Source: Bacillota bacterium (GTDB taxonomy: Bacteria > Bacillota > TC1). From it: a DNA stretch of 64,000 bases. A program made the translations under genes and the position numbers. The stretch lies in assembly GCA_028683955.1 (NCBI GenBank), contig JAQUGR010000002.1, positions 1 to 64,000 on the forward strand, read 5' to 3'. Under the pieces are notes generated by a model. It worked only from the letters and a program-made list of their open reading frames with translations, made no database searches and was not told where the DNA came from. Of this stretch, positions 46,952 through 56,566 are shown piece after piece. Each line of letters opens with the position of its first letter. The first letter of the stretch is position 1.

Positions 46952-49498
46952 CTATTTTTTCCTATTAATAAATTTAAAAAACTCAACAAACAACAACATA
47001 ACAAAAGACAACCCACCAACAATTAACCACTGCGCAACATCCAGCATAGTCAAATTAAAAAGCTTATTCAAAGGAGGAATCACCACAACCAACAATTGCA
47101 ACAACATAGAACCCCCAAAACACAACCACAAAATCGGATGTTTCTTAACCTTAATCTTAAAAATACTATCAGACCTGCTCTGAAAACCAAGAGCAGCAAA
47201 CAACTGCGCAGCAGCCAAAGTAACAAAAGCCATAGTCGTAGCAACCAAACCATCATTAAAATAATAAAAACCAATCCCATAAGCACCAAGAGCCAACATT
47301 GCCTCCATAATACCCATAACACTAATAACCACTAAATTCCTACTACTAAAAATAGAACCACGACTATCAAGAGGCGCCCTATTCATAATATTACTCTCAG
47401 CAGGCTCGACACCCAACGCCAAAGCAGGAAAAGAATCAGTAACCAAATTAATCCACAATATCTGAACAGGAGATAAAAAACTCCACCCAATAATAGTCGC
47501 AACCAAAACAGCCACAACCTCACCCGCATTACTAGACAACAAAAAACTAATAGTCTTCTGAATATTATCAAAAATCCTACGACCCTCTTTAACAGCCACT
47601 ACAATAGTAGCAAAATTATCATCCGTCAGAACCATATCAGAAGCCCCCTTAGAGACCTCTGTACCAGTTATACCCATACCAACACCAATATCCGCTATCT
47701 TAAGTGCAGGAGCATCATTTACCCCATCTCCAGTCATAGCTACAATCTTCCCCTTACTCTGCCACATCCTAACAATCCTAGACTTATCCTCAGGAGTAAC
47801 CCTGGCATAAACGCCAATATTCTCAATATCATTTCTAAACTCATCATCAGACATCTTAACCAAATCAGCACCAGTAATAGCCCTACGACTATCATCCAAC
47901 AAACCAATATCCCTAGCAATTGCCATAGCAGTAATCTTATGATCACCAGTAATCATAACAGGCACAATCTCAGCAGACTTACAAACATTAAGAGCCTCAA
48001 CAACCTCAGGCCTAGGAGGATCAATCATCCCAACCAGACCAACAAAAACCAAATCCCTCTCCAAAGACAAATCAACAACACCATTATGGGCACCAAGATC
48101 CCTATACCCAAAAGCTAAAACCCTCAAAGCCTTATTAGCCATACGCTCATTAACCTTTTCAATCTCCAACTTCTCTTCATCAGATAAAGAAAAAGAACCA
48201 AGCATATTATCAACAGCACCCTTAACAAAAATCCTATGATTAATATCATCAAGCTCAATCACAACACTAGACTTCTTCCTAACAGAATCAAAAGGAATCT
48301 CACCATCCCTTTCCCTGCCATTAATATGCTCCTTATTAATATCACCCTTAGACAATAGATAAGCCAACAAAGCACTCTCAGTTGGATCACCCATCAAAAG
48401 ACCCTTTTCATCTAAAACAGAATCATTACAATGCAACATAGCATCAAACAACAAATCCTCATCCTTACTAAAAATTTCTTGAACAGTCATCTTATTTTGA
48501 GTCAAAGTACCAGTCTTATCTGAACATATAATTTGAGTACTACCCAAAGTCTCAACAGCAGGCAACTTACGAATAATAGCACCCTTAGCTGCAAGCTTTG
48601 ACATACCAAGAGCAAGAACAATCGTAATAACAGCCACCATACCCTCAGGAATAGCAGCAACAGCCAAAGAAACAGAAGTCAGAAAAGAATCCAACAACGC
48701 CTTTCCAGAAATAAAACCAATAACAAAAATAACAATCGCTATAAAAATAACCCCAATAGAAATATAATTTGACAACTGATTCAACTTCTTCTGCAAAGGA
48801 GTCTTTTCCTTCTCGTCAGAATTTAAAGCCAAAGCAATAGAGCCCATCTCAGTCCCAAGACCAGTAGCCACCACAACTCCAGTACCCCTGCCATAAGTAA
48901 TAGCAGTACCCATATAAACCATATTATCCCTATCAGCAAGAACAGCAGATTCTGGCATAATACCAACAACCTTGTCACTTGCCACAGACTCACCAGTCAA
49001 AGAAGACTCATCAATCTTCAACGAAAAAGACTCAAACAACCTAATATCCGCAGGAACAGAATCCCCGGCATTCAATAACACCACATCACCCAAAACCAAC
49101 TCATGACTTAAAATCTTCTTAGGTGAACCATTTCTTAAAACCAATGCATAAGGAGCAGCCATCTTCTTCAAGGCATCCAATGCCTCCTCAGCCTTATACT
49201 CCTGAATAGTACCAAGAATAGAATTAAGAACAACAACAAATATAATAATACCAGCATCAATCCACTCACCAAGAAAACCAGAAATACCACCAGCAATAAT
49301 TAAAATCCAAATCATGAAATCAGAAAACTGACTTAAAAAAATAGACAATAAACCCTTCTTCTTTCCCTCTGGTAATTGATTAAGACCATATTTTTCAAGA
49401 CGAACCACAGCTTCCTTATCACTTAAGCCCTCTTTACTACTTTCAACAGCCTCTAAACAATCCTCAACACTATAACTATAATATTTATCCCTATCCAT
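46952..49498 (-). CDS. P-type calcium-transporting ATPase (PacL/SERCA type)
   Basis: An 848-residue P2-type ATPase that pumps Ca2+ out of the cytoplasm. The N-terminal cation ATPase domain (YSVEDCLEAVESSKEGLSDKEAVVRLEKYGLNQLPE) is followed by the actuator motif DESSLTGES (about 163-171), the phosphorylation site CSDKTGTLTQNKMTV (Asp near 325), MITGDHKITA, and the hinge GDGVNDAPALKIADIG. Membrane segment 4 shows AAIPEGMVAV, the Ca2+-type PEG motif, and about ten membrane helices are present. GGGAG precedes the ATG. It ends 62 bases before the tRNA genes. Confidence 0.93.
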   Translation of the reverse strand: MDRDKYYSYSVEDCLEAVESSKEGLSDKEAVVRLEKYGLNQLPEGKKKGLLSIFLSQFSDFMIWILIIAGGISGFLGEWIDAGIIIFVVVLNSILGTIQEYKAEEALDALKKMAAPYALVLRNGSPKKILSHELVLGDVVLLNAGDSVPADIRLFESFSLKIDESSLTGESVASDKVVGIMPESAVLADRDNMVYMGTAITYGRGTGVVVATGLGTEMGSIALALNSDEKEKTPLQKKLNQLSNYISIGVIFIAIVIFVIGFISGKALLDSFLTSVSLAVAAIPEGMVAVITIVLALGMSKLAAKGAIIRKLPAVETLGSTQIICSDKTGTLTQNKMTVQEIFSKDEDLLFDAMLHCNDSVLDEKGLLMGDPTESALLAYLLSKGDINKEHINGRERDGEIPFDSVRKKSSVVIELDDINHRIFVKGAVDNMLGSFSLSDEEKLEIEKVNERMANKALRVLAFGYRDLGAHNGVVDLSLERDLVFVGLVGMIDPPRPEVVEALNVCKSAEIVPVMITGDHKITAMAIARDIGLLDDSRRAITGADLVKMSDDEFRNDIENIGVYARVTPEDKSRIVRMWQSKGKIVAMTGDGVNDAPALKIADIGVGMGITGTEVSKGASDMVLTDDNFATIVVAVKEGRRIFDNIQKTISFLLSSNAGEVVAVLVATIIGWSFLSPVQILWINLVTDSFPALALGVEPAESNIMNRAPLDSRGSIFSSRNLVVISVMGIMEAMLALGAYGIGFYYFNDGLVATTMAFVTLAAAQLFAALGFQSRSDSIFKIKVKKHPILWLCFGGSMLLQLLVVVIPPLNKLFNLTMLDVAQWLIVGGLSFVMLLFVEFFKFINRKK

Positions 49499-49601
49499 AA
49501 TTTATCTCCCTTTATCTTAATTAAAATCAATTGCTACATATAATTATACACAAAAAAGTACTCTCATAAAGAGAAAAAACAACTTTTCACCAAACAACAT
49601 T

Positions 49602-51542
49602 CTATTTAATAACCTTACTAAAATAATCAGTCTCTAGAATCTTTTCTGAATAATAAAACTTAGCATTAATAATAGCAGACATACGCTTCAAATAATCATC
49701 ATCAACCACAACCCCAGGCGCAGGTTTAAAAACCTTAGTCTTAGAATTATAAAATCCTTTATCTGAAATAAAACTTCTATTATTAAAAATAACTAATGAA
49801 TCACCAGGAGCAAAAATATCACTACCCATAAACAATCTACTATCATATTCAAGTCCTAACATATTAGAAATAGTTGGAATTATATCCAAACTGCTGGCAG
49901 GTTTTTCCACATTAACAGGTGTCATTCCATCCACATAAAGAATAAAATTATTCTTATACATTTCAAAATTAGTCTCCACAGGATGACCCAAAAACTCACT
50001 CATAGTAGATACCTTTAATCCATAAGGATAATGATCAGCACTTAAAGCTATTAGCGTCTTATCAGCAATACCCCTATCCCTTAAAGACTGTAATAAATAC
50101 TCCAAGGCCTTGTCAAGTTCAATCTGACAAGCAACATAAGCTTTAGCTTCTTCCGACATATTTAAATCAGCAACTAGAGCCTTATTCTTATTAGCCATAG
50201 AATTGCCTATATAAGTATACCTCAAATGCCCACTCACAGTCATATAGTAAGCATGAAAAGGCTGATTATCCATATACTCATCAACAGTAACCTGCATCAT
50301 TTCAAGATCAGAAGCCGGCCACATCTTTTTAACTATTAAACCATTACCAACCCCCTTATAGTCATAACCCATATTGGGATGAGATAAATCTCGATTATAA
50401 TAATCATAAGTATGATCATGATAAGCTACAGTCTTATAAGCTAGACTTTTAAGCTGATTTCCAAGAACTTGAGGAAGGTCAATCTTGGAAGACTCAGAAA
50501 AACTCCATACACCAGCTTTTGGAAGAAGACCTACATTAGCAACATATTCCCCATCAGAAGTACTCACTCCCCATACAGGAGTATAGAAATTCTCAAAATT
50601 ATAACCTTCGTGAACCATTTTATAAAGAGTAGGGGTAAGATCCTTATTAACAGCATAAGGTGAAAAACCTTCAGCAGTTAATACAATCACATTATAACCT
50701 TCATATATTCCAGTATATTCATTTTTTTGCGTAGGTGTTACACTACCAAAATACTGATGCATAGCCTTTAAGGTTTCATCAGTTGTATTACTTGCCAAAC
50801 TTTCAAAATCAATATCCAGTTTGTTATATTCAACAGTTGGAACTATCACTTCTGATTCTTCTTCATCTTCATATAAATTTGATAGATCAATCACAGGACT
50901 CCAACCAGTAACCAATCTCTCTATATCCAGCCTCATAGTAGTCAACAACCCAAGTTGTTCAACAGAAGCAATTGTATCGCTACTTTTATAGTAAAGATCA
51001 AAAGGTGATTGAAAACTTTTTGAACCATAATTTAACAAACCAATACTACCAATATAAGTTAGAATTATTACCAAAACCAATATTAGACGTTTTTGCCAAC
51101 CAAGTTTTTTTAAATTAAATTTTTTTATAAAATATCCTAAATAACCAAAAATTGGAAGAGCAATAAGAATTATCCAAAGAATACTTCCAGATATATATAA
51201 TATAATTTCTCTCCAAAAAGTAAAAACCATTGCACCTCTAGTCATTGAGTAAATAGTATAATAAGTTTTGAATATTTTATTATAAACCAACTGTGATGAG
51301 TATATCAACCAAAAAATACTCATAACCAAAGTAGTCATAAACACAATTAATCGTCTAGGAAACAAGGTTATAATAAAATAAGACAAAAGACCATATATTA
51401 AAACCATTCCTAAAGAAAACAACATACCTATCCCATAAAAAGCCGTTGATGTAGCCAGCCGAAATACTATTTCCATATAAATAAGAGCTCCTACAAGATA
51501 GAAACCCAAGAATACACTTTTACCTTCTTTAATACTATTCAT
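49602..51542 (-). CDS. LTA synthase family membrane sulfatase
   Basis: A 646-residue protein of the lipoteichoic acid synthase family: five N-terminal membrane helices (to about residue 175), a linker, then an extracellular sulfatase-type domain with NVIVLTAEGFSPYAVNKDLTPTL (metal-binding Glu), the catalytic Thr in GVSTSDGEYVANVG, FHAYYMTVSGH and LIALSADHYPYGL. LtaS transfers glycerol phosphate from phosphatidylglycerol outside the cell. Length matches LtaS (about 640-650). It is likely monocistronic, between the Ca2+ ATPase and a molybdenum hydroxylase subunit. Confidence 0.88.
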   Translation of the reverse strand: MNSIKEGKSVFLGFYLVGALIYMEIVFRLATSTAFYGIGMLFSLGMVLIYGLLSYFIITLFPRRLIVFMTTLVMSIFWLIYSSQLVYNKIFKTYYTIYSMTRGAMVFTFWREIILYISGSILWIILIALPIFGYLGYFIKKFNLKKLGWQKRLILVLVIILTYIGSIGLLNYGSKSFQSPFDLYYKSSDTIASVEQLGLLTTMRLDIERLVTGWSPVIDLSNLYEDEEESEVIVPTVEYNKLDIDFESLASNTTDETLKAMHQYFGSVTPTQKNEYTGIYEGYNVIVLTAEGFSPYAVNKDLTPTLYKMVHEGYNFENFYTPVWGVSTSDGEYVANVGLLPKAGVWSFSESSKIDLPQVLGNQLKSLAYKTVAYHDHTYDYYNRDLSHPNMGYDYKGVGNGLIVKKMWPASDLEMMQVTVDEYMDNQPFHAYYMTVSGHLRYTYIGNSMANKNKALVADLNMSEEAKAYVACQIELDKALEYLLQSLRDRGIADKTLIALSADHYPYGLKVSTMSEFLGHPVETNFEMYKNNFILYVDGMTPVNVEKPASSLDIIPTISNMLGLEYDSRLFMGSDIFAPGDSLVIFNNRSFISDKGFYNSKTKVFKPAPGVVVDDDYLKRMSAIINAKFYYSEKILETDYFSKVIK

Positions 51543-51643
51543 TTTTTTTATCCATTCTAATATTAACTTATAAAGTTACACTCTATACAAAAAAATTATA
51601 CCATACGCCAACTTTATTAAAAACAATCAACTTAAAAGAAAGA

Positions 51644-51666
51644 AAGATACTCCAAGGGAGTATCTT
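51644..51666 (-). terminator. Bidirectional terminator after the lone hydroxylase subunit
   Basis: Perfect 10-bp stem AAGATACTCC-AAG-GGAGTATCTT (51644-51666). On the minus strand TTTCTTTCTTTT follows; on the plus strand TTTTTT follows. It ends the hydroxylase gene read leftwards. Confidence 0.85.
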
Positions 51667-51711
51667 TTTTTTAGATATACTTATTTATCTTAATATTTTT
51701 ATTTATATACT

Positions 51712-54006
51712 TTATTTGTTTAAAGTTTCTAAAACTCTTTGAGGTGTTAAAGGAATAGAATTAATCTCCAAACCAATAGCATTAGCCACCGCATTCCTTA
51801 TAGCTGGAGCAGGAGCACTAAGAGGAGGTTCACCCAAAGATTTATTACCAAATGGACCAGTCGGATCTATAGGCTCTACAAATGCAACCTTTAAATCAGG
51901 TACATCCATACAAGTAGGCATCTTATAATCCAGCAAGTTATTATTTAATGGCTTACCATTATTGTAATCATACAGTAACTCCTCACCAAGACCATAAGCA
52001 ATACCCATAGCCATACCACCTTCAACCTGACCAGAAGCTAACATCGGATTAATAATCTTACCAGCATCATGAACGTTCATAATATCTAGAATCTCAACTT
52101 TTCCAGTCTTAGTATCAACCTCAACATAAGCTAAACAAGCAGTCCCAGAATAAGCTGTAGTCTGACAATTGATAGAAACATCTGCAGTCAAACAATTACC
52201 CTTATGAAAATCATAATAAGTTTTTAAAGCTAAATCACCTAGTGACTCTAATTTCTTACCTGTTTTCTTAAAGACAACATAACCATCAACTAAATCCAAA
52301 TCAATCTCACTATAAAGTGGAGTAAAAAGAATATAAGCCTCAAGAATCTTGACCTTTAATACCTCAGCCGCTTTTTTTACAGCCATACCAGACACATAAG
52401 TCTGCCTAGAGGCAAAAGAACCAGGATCAAATGGAGATACATCAGTATCAGTATATTTATCAACATAAACATTATCGTAACTTATACCAAGAACCTCAGC
52501 TGCCATCTGAGCCAAAACAGTATCAGAACCCTGACCTATTTCAGTAGCACCAATCATCATCTTAACACTACCATCCTGATTTAAAATCAACCTACAACCA
52601 GAACTTTCAATAGAAGGGGAATGAGGTTTAGTATTTGTGGCATAAATTAAAGTACCAACTCCTAGTCCTCTTTTTCTGTCACTATTATCTAAATTAAATT
52701 TTTTACAATCTTCATTTCTTTTAACCCAGTCAAAACTATCTCTACCAACTCTTAAACACTCAGAGAGTTCACTAGTAAAAAACATTACTTGTGTACCGTT
52801 ACACAGTTCACCTGATTTTGGAACATTTTTCATTTGAAATTCCAATTGATCAATTCCTAGTTCCCTGGCAGCTTTACCTGCAAGAGAATTAAGAGCAAAT
52901 GCAGCTTGAGGAGTTCCATAAGCTCTCATAGCTCCACCAACCGCTGTATTAGTATAAACAGTTCTAGAACGCGCTCTGAAATTTTCAACATTAAAAAGTT
53001 CCATAGCCGCTTCTTCACCTACTAGGGCAATTGTATGGCCATGAGATGTATAAGCACCATTTTGTGATAGAACATCCATATCAATCCCAGTTATATGATA
53101 ATTTTCATCAATAGCAATTTTCATCTTATAGTCATTTGCATGTCTTACTCTACTACAAACAAATAACTCCTCACGAGTCATTTCTAAAACAACAGGTTTA
53201 CCATCAACTGCCATGGACATTGCCATTACTAATGGTTCAATTACAATATCTTGTTTATTACCAAAACCACCACCAACAAAAGGCTTAATAACTCTAAATC
53301 TGCCAAAAGGCATATTAAAAGCATCACCTAGTATATGACGACAGATATGAGGTATTTGAGTTGATGATATACAAACCCATCTATTATCAACATCCTTATA
53401 AGCATAGGCTACCATAGTTTCCAAATGACAATGTTGAACTGTTTGAGTATGATATTCATCCTCAAAAACATATTTTGCTTCTTTGAAAGCTTTATCTACA
53501 TCACCATATTCATTAGTTGTATCTGCAACCAAGTTTCCTGAACCGTCATGAATTTCTTTTGCGCCGGGCTGTAAAGCATCAGTAGAATTTAGATAAAAAG
53601 GCCACTGCTCATAATCAATTTTTATCTTATTAACAGCAATCTCTGCTGCCAGCTCAGTTTCCGCTATAACTGCACCTATTGCATCACCAAAATATCTAAC
53701 TCTTCTAGTGAATATATTCGTGTCTTTTTTATCCTGAAATTTTACATTAAGCTTATGTGGATGACCAGCAGTTGAATATGTATGCTCTGGTACATCGTCA
53801 GCCGTTAAGATCTTAATAACTCCAGGTACTTTTAAGGCTTCTTCTAAATTGTAGTTAATAACTCGGCCATGAGCTATTTTGCTTCTAACTACTTTGCCAT
53901 ATAGAAGATTGTGCATAGGTATGTCCCTTGTATACTCAGCCTTTCCAGTAACTTTTGCTTCCGCATCCCATCTAGTCTGACTGGTTCCTACTACCTTAAA
54001 ATCCAT
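51712..54006 (-). CDS. Xanthine dehydrogenase family, molybdopterin-binding subunit (orphan)
   Basis: A 764-residue molybdenum hydroxylase large subunit: RWDAEAKVTGKAEYTRDI (hammerhead domain), GGGFGNKQDIV near 250, GGAMRAYGTPQ near 365, and the C-terminal GPFGNKSLGEPP with the catalytic Glu. The frame extends 57 bases upstream, but the ATG at 54004-54006 has GGGAGGTG in place. Unlike the set at 6831-9558, no iron-sulfur or FAD subunit adjoins it, so it must use subunits coded elsewhere or be unassembled. It differs clearly in sequence from the other large subunit; substrate unknown. Confidence 0.9.
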   Translation of the reverse strand: MDFKVVGTSQTRWDAEAKVTGKAEYTRDIPMHNLLYGKVVRSKIAHGRVINYNLEEALKVPGVIKILTADDVPEHTYSTAGHPHKLNVKFQDKKDTNIFTRRVRYFGDAIGAVIAETELAAEIAVNKIKIDYEQWPFYLNSTDALQPGAKEIHDGSGNLVADTTNEYGDVDKAFKEAKYVFEDEYHTQTVQHCHLETMVAYAYKDVDNRWVCISSTQIPHICRHILGDAFNMPFGRFRVIKPFVGGGFGNKQDIVIEPLVMAMSMAVDGKPVVLEMTREELFVCSRVRHANDYKMKIAIDENYHITGIDMDVLSQNGAYTSHGHTIALVGEEAAMELFNVENFRARSRTVYTNTAVGGAMRAYGTPQAAFALNSLAGKAARELGIDQLEFQMKNVPKSGELCNGTQVMFFTSELSECLRVGRDSFDWVKRNEDCKKFNLDNSDRKRGLGVGTLIYATNTKPHSPSIESSGCRLILNQDGSVKMMIGATEIGQGSDTVLAQMAAEVLGISYDNVYVDKYTDTDVSPFDPGSFASRQTYVSGMAVKKAAEVLKVKILEAYILFTPLYSEIDLDLVDGYVVFKKTGKKLESLGDLALKTYYDFHKGNCLTADVSINCQTTAYSGTACLAYVEVDTKTGKVEILDIMNVHDAGKIINPMLASGQVEGGMAMGIAYGLGEELLYDYNNGKPLNNNLLDYKMPTCMDVPDLKVAFVEPIDPTGPFGNKSLGEPPLSAPAPAIRNAVANAIGLEINSIPLTPQRVLETLNK

Positions 54007-54111
54007 TTGACACCTCCCATATTTATTATCTCTTAGAATACCACCAAAACATGCTTTTTTCAACTAATATAAACTAATTAGTATGATTTAATACCAGCAC
54101 AAGATAAAATT

Positions 54112-54135
54112 AGAACCAAGTTTTACCTTGGTTCT
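54112..54135 (-). terminator. Terminator of the acc-fab operon
   Basis: Perfect 9-bp stem AGAACCAAG-TTTTAC-CTTGGTTCT, 14 bases past the fabZ stop; AATTTTAT follows on the minus strand. Confidence 0.8.
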
Positions 54136-54148
54136 AAAGCTTCTATAT

Positions 54149-54577
54149 TTAACCTATAGCGAAAGTCATATCAACATTAACAGCCAATTCATCACCAACA
54201 TAAGCCTTACCTACGCCATAACCAACTGGACCCTTAATCTTAACCAATTGTACTTCCAATCTTAAAACATCACCAGGTACAACCTGACGTCTAAAACGAC
54301 AATCCTTAATACCAGCAAAAAGTGCATACTTACCTTTAAATTCCTCTTTAGAAAGTAAGGCAATAGCACCAGCTTGAGCAAGTGACTCTACAATTAAAAC
54401 ACCCGGCATAATTGGTCTGCCTGGAAAATGACCTTTAAAATAGTACTCTTCCAAACGTACATGTTTGATAGCAACAATCTTATTTTCAACACTATCAAGT
54501 TCTAATACCTCATCTACAAGCAGAAAAGGATCTCTATGAGGTATAATCTTTTTAATATCTTCTTGATTCATAACCAT
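54149..54577 (-). CDS. fabZ: 3-hydroxyacyl-ACP dehydratase FabZ
   Basis: This 142-residue hotdog-fold enzyme removes water from 3-hydroxyacyl-ACP. The active-site pattern is HRDPFLLVDEVLELD and YYFKGHFPGRPIMPGVLIVESLAQAGA with catalytic His and Glu; the end is AVNVDMTFAIG. Length is normal. It is last in the operon, three bases after fabF, and a terminator follows. Confidence 0.96.
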   Translation of the reverse strand: MVMNQEDIKKIIPHRDPFLLVDEVLELDSVENKIVAIKHVRLEEYYFKGHFPGRPIMPGVLIVESLAQAGAIALLSKEEFKGKYALFAGIKDCRFRRQVVPGDVLRLEVQLVKIKGPVGYGVGKAYVGDELAVNVDMTFAIG

Positions 54578-54580
54578 AAT

Positions 54581-55819
54581 CTATTCCTCCCACTTTTTAA
54601 ATAAAACAGAAGCATTATGACCACCAAATCCTAAAGAATTAGAAATTGCATATTTTAAATCCTGATTAGGTCTTCCAACATTAGGAACAATATCCAAGTC
54701 ACAATCTGGGTCAGCTTCCTTATAGTTTATAGTAGCTGGTACAAAACCTTCAATTAATGATTTAATACAAACAATACCCTCTACAGCACCAGCAGCACCT
54801 AACAAATGACCAAACATAGATTTACTTGAACTCATAGGAATTTTATAAGCATAATCACCAAAGACTTTTTTAACAGCCAATGTTTCAGTTTTATCATTAA
54901 GTGGAGTACTTGTACCATGAGCATTAATGTAACTTATATCTTTTGGCTCAATACCTGCAACATCCATTGCAAGACTCATAGCTCTAGCCCCCTGGGCTCC
55001 ATCCTCACTAGGTGCAGTTATATGAAAAGCATCACAAGTAGTTCCATAACCAACTATTTCCCCATAAATTTTAGCTCCTCTTTTTTTTGCATGTTCTAAA
55101 TCTTCAAGAACAAGAATTCCAGCTCCTTCACCCATAACAAAACCACTTCTTTCCTTATCGAAAGGAATGGAACCCCTATTAGGATCATGACTATCACTTA
55201 GAGCTCTTAAGTTCATAAAACCAGCAATACTTAATCTTCCAATAGAAGATTCAGTTCCACCAGCTATAATCACATCAGCCCTTCCACCTTTTATAGCATA
55301 AAAAGCTTCTCCCATAGCATTATTACTAGAAGCACAAGCAGACACAACATCCAAACATGGACCATTAGCCTTTAATGCAATAGCAACATTACCACTAGCC
55401 ATATTACCAATCATCATTGGTATAAATAGTGAATTAACTCGTCTTGGACCCTTGTTTAATAAGGTTTCAATTTCAACTTCACAATCTGATATTCCACCTA
55501 CACCAGTTGAAACATATACACCCATACGATTATGATCTACATCACTATCAGCCAAACCAGAATCAGCATAAGCTTCCTTAGCGGCTGCTACTGCAAATTG
55601 ACTAAATCTTGACATTCTTTTAGCTTCTTTGGCATCAATATAATCTCCAGGAATAAAATTCTTTACTTCTGCAGCAATTTTAGTCTTATAGTCAGTAGTA
55701 TCAAAATTAGTAATTTCACTAACTCCACATTTTCCAACTTTAACATTATCCCAAAATTCAGCTACACCTAGTCCCAAAGGATTAATTGTCCCCATTCCTG
55801 TTACTACAACTCTTTTCAT
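54581..55819 (-). CDS. fabF: 3-oxoacyl-ACP synthase II FabF
   Basis: The condensing enzyme that elongates acyl-ACP with malonyl-ACP, 412 residues. The catalytic Cys is in DVVSACASSNNAMGEA, and the two His are in INAHGTSTPLNDKTE and SKSMFGHLLGAAGAVEG; FGFGGHN-type ending appears as NSLGFGGHNASVLF. The frame runs 12 bases further, but the ATG at 55817-55819 has GGAGGAAAAT in front. It follows fabG closely. Confidence 0.96.
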   Translation of the reverse strand: MKRVVVTGMGTINPLGLGVAEFWDNVKVGKCGVSEITNFDTTDYKTKIAAEVKNFIPGDYIDAKEAKRMSRFSQFAVAAAKEAYADSGLADSDVDHNRMGVYVSTGVGGISDCEVEIETLLNKGPRRVNSLFIPMMIGNMASGNVAIALKANGPCLDVVSACASSNNAMGEAFYAIKGGRADVIIAGGTESSIGRLSIAGFMNLRALSDSHDPNRGSIPFDKERSGFVMGEGAGILVLEDLEHAKKRGAKIYGEIVGYGTTCDAFHITAPSEDGAQGARAMSLAMDVAGIEPKDISYINAHGTSTPLNDKTETLAVKKVFGDYAYKIPMSSSKSMFGHLLGAAGAVEGIVCIKSLIEGFVPATINYKEADPDCDLDIVPNVGRPNQDLKYAISNSLGFGGHNASVLFKKWEE

Positions 55820-55830
55820 ATTTTCCTCCA

Positions 55831-56565
55831 TTAAATTACCATACCACCGTCAACAGTTAAAACCTGACCTGTAATATAGGTATTTTCATCACTACCTAAG
55901 AAATACACTGCTCCAGCAATTTCTTCAGGTAAACCAAATCTGCCTAATGGAATTTTACTATTGGCAGCTTCTTTAACTTCATCACTTAATTTTTCTGTCA
56001 TAAGTGTTTGTATAAAACCAGGAGCCACTGCATTAACCAAAATACTTCTAGAAGCAAGTTCTTTTGCAGCAGTTTTAGTTACACCAATTAAACCAGCCTT
56101 AGCAGCTGCATAATTAGCTTGACCAATATTTCCTACTAGACCAACAACTGAAGCAATATTTACAATTCTTCCACTTCTTTGCTTAGCCATGTGCTTAGCT
56201 GCAAATTTAAGTGTATAAAATGCACCTTTAAGATTAGTATCTATAACTGCATCAAATTCTTCATCCTTCATTCTAAGAAGAAGTCCATCTCTAGTAATTC
56301 CTGCATTATTAACCAAAACATCAATTGAAGAAAACTCTTTTACTGTTTTATCAATCATTTCAGCAACAACTTTGCTATCTCTAATATCTCCATAAAGTAA
56401 AAGTACTTTAACTCCATTACCTTCCAATTCTTTTTTAACAGATTCAGCTTCTTCTTCACCAAATAGATAATTCAATGCTAGATTATAGCCATGCCTGCTG
56501 AATTTTTCAGCAATAGCTTTACCAATACCTGTAGTTCCACCTGTGATAAATACTACTTTTCCCAT
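55831..56565 (-). CDS. fabG: 3-oxoacyl-ACP reductase FabG
   Basis: A 244-residue short-chain dehydrogenase using NADPH to reduce 3-oxoacyl-ACP. It has the nucleotide motif FITGGTTGIGKAIAEKF (about 6-22), NNAGITRDGLL, the catalytic Ser in NIASVVGLVGN, and YAAAKAG with Tyr and Lys; the end is ITGQVLTVDGGMVI. It is separated from fabD by one base. Confidence 0.96.
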   Translation of the reverse strand: MGKVVFITGGTTGIGKAIAEKFSRHGYNLALNYLFGEEEAESVKKELEGNGVKVLLLYGDIRDSKVVAEMIDKTVKEFSSIDVLVNNAGITRDGLLLRMKDEEFDAVIDTNLKGAFYTLKFAAKHMAKQRSGRIVNIASVVGLVGNIGQANYAAAKAGLIGVTKTAAKELASRSILVNAVAPGFIQTLMTEKLSDEVKEAANSKIPLGRFGLPEEIAGAVYFLGSDENTYITGQVLTVDGGMVI

Positions 56566-56566
56566 C

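Noticed and set aside
47080-47946. Leu/Trp-rich frames within the Ca2+ ATPase region
   Set aside because: They are alternative frames of the long ATPase gene, which matches its family from end to end.
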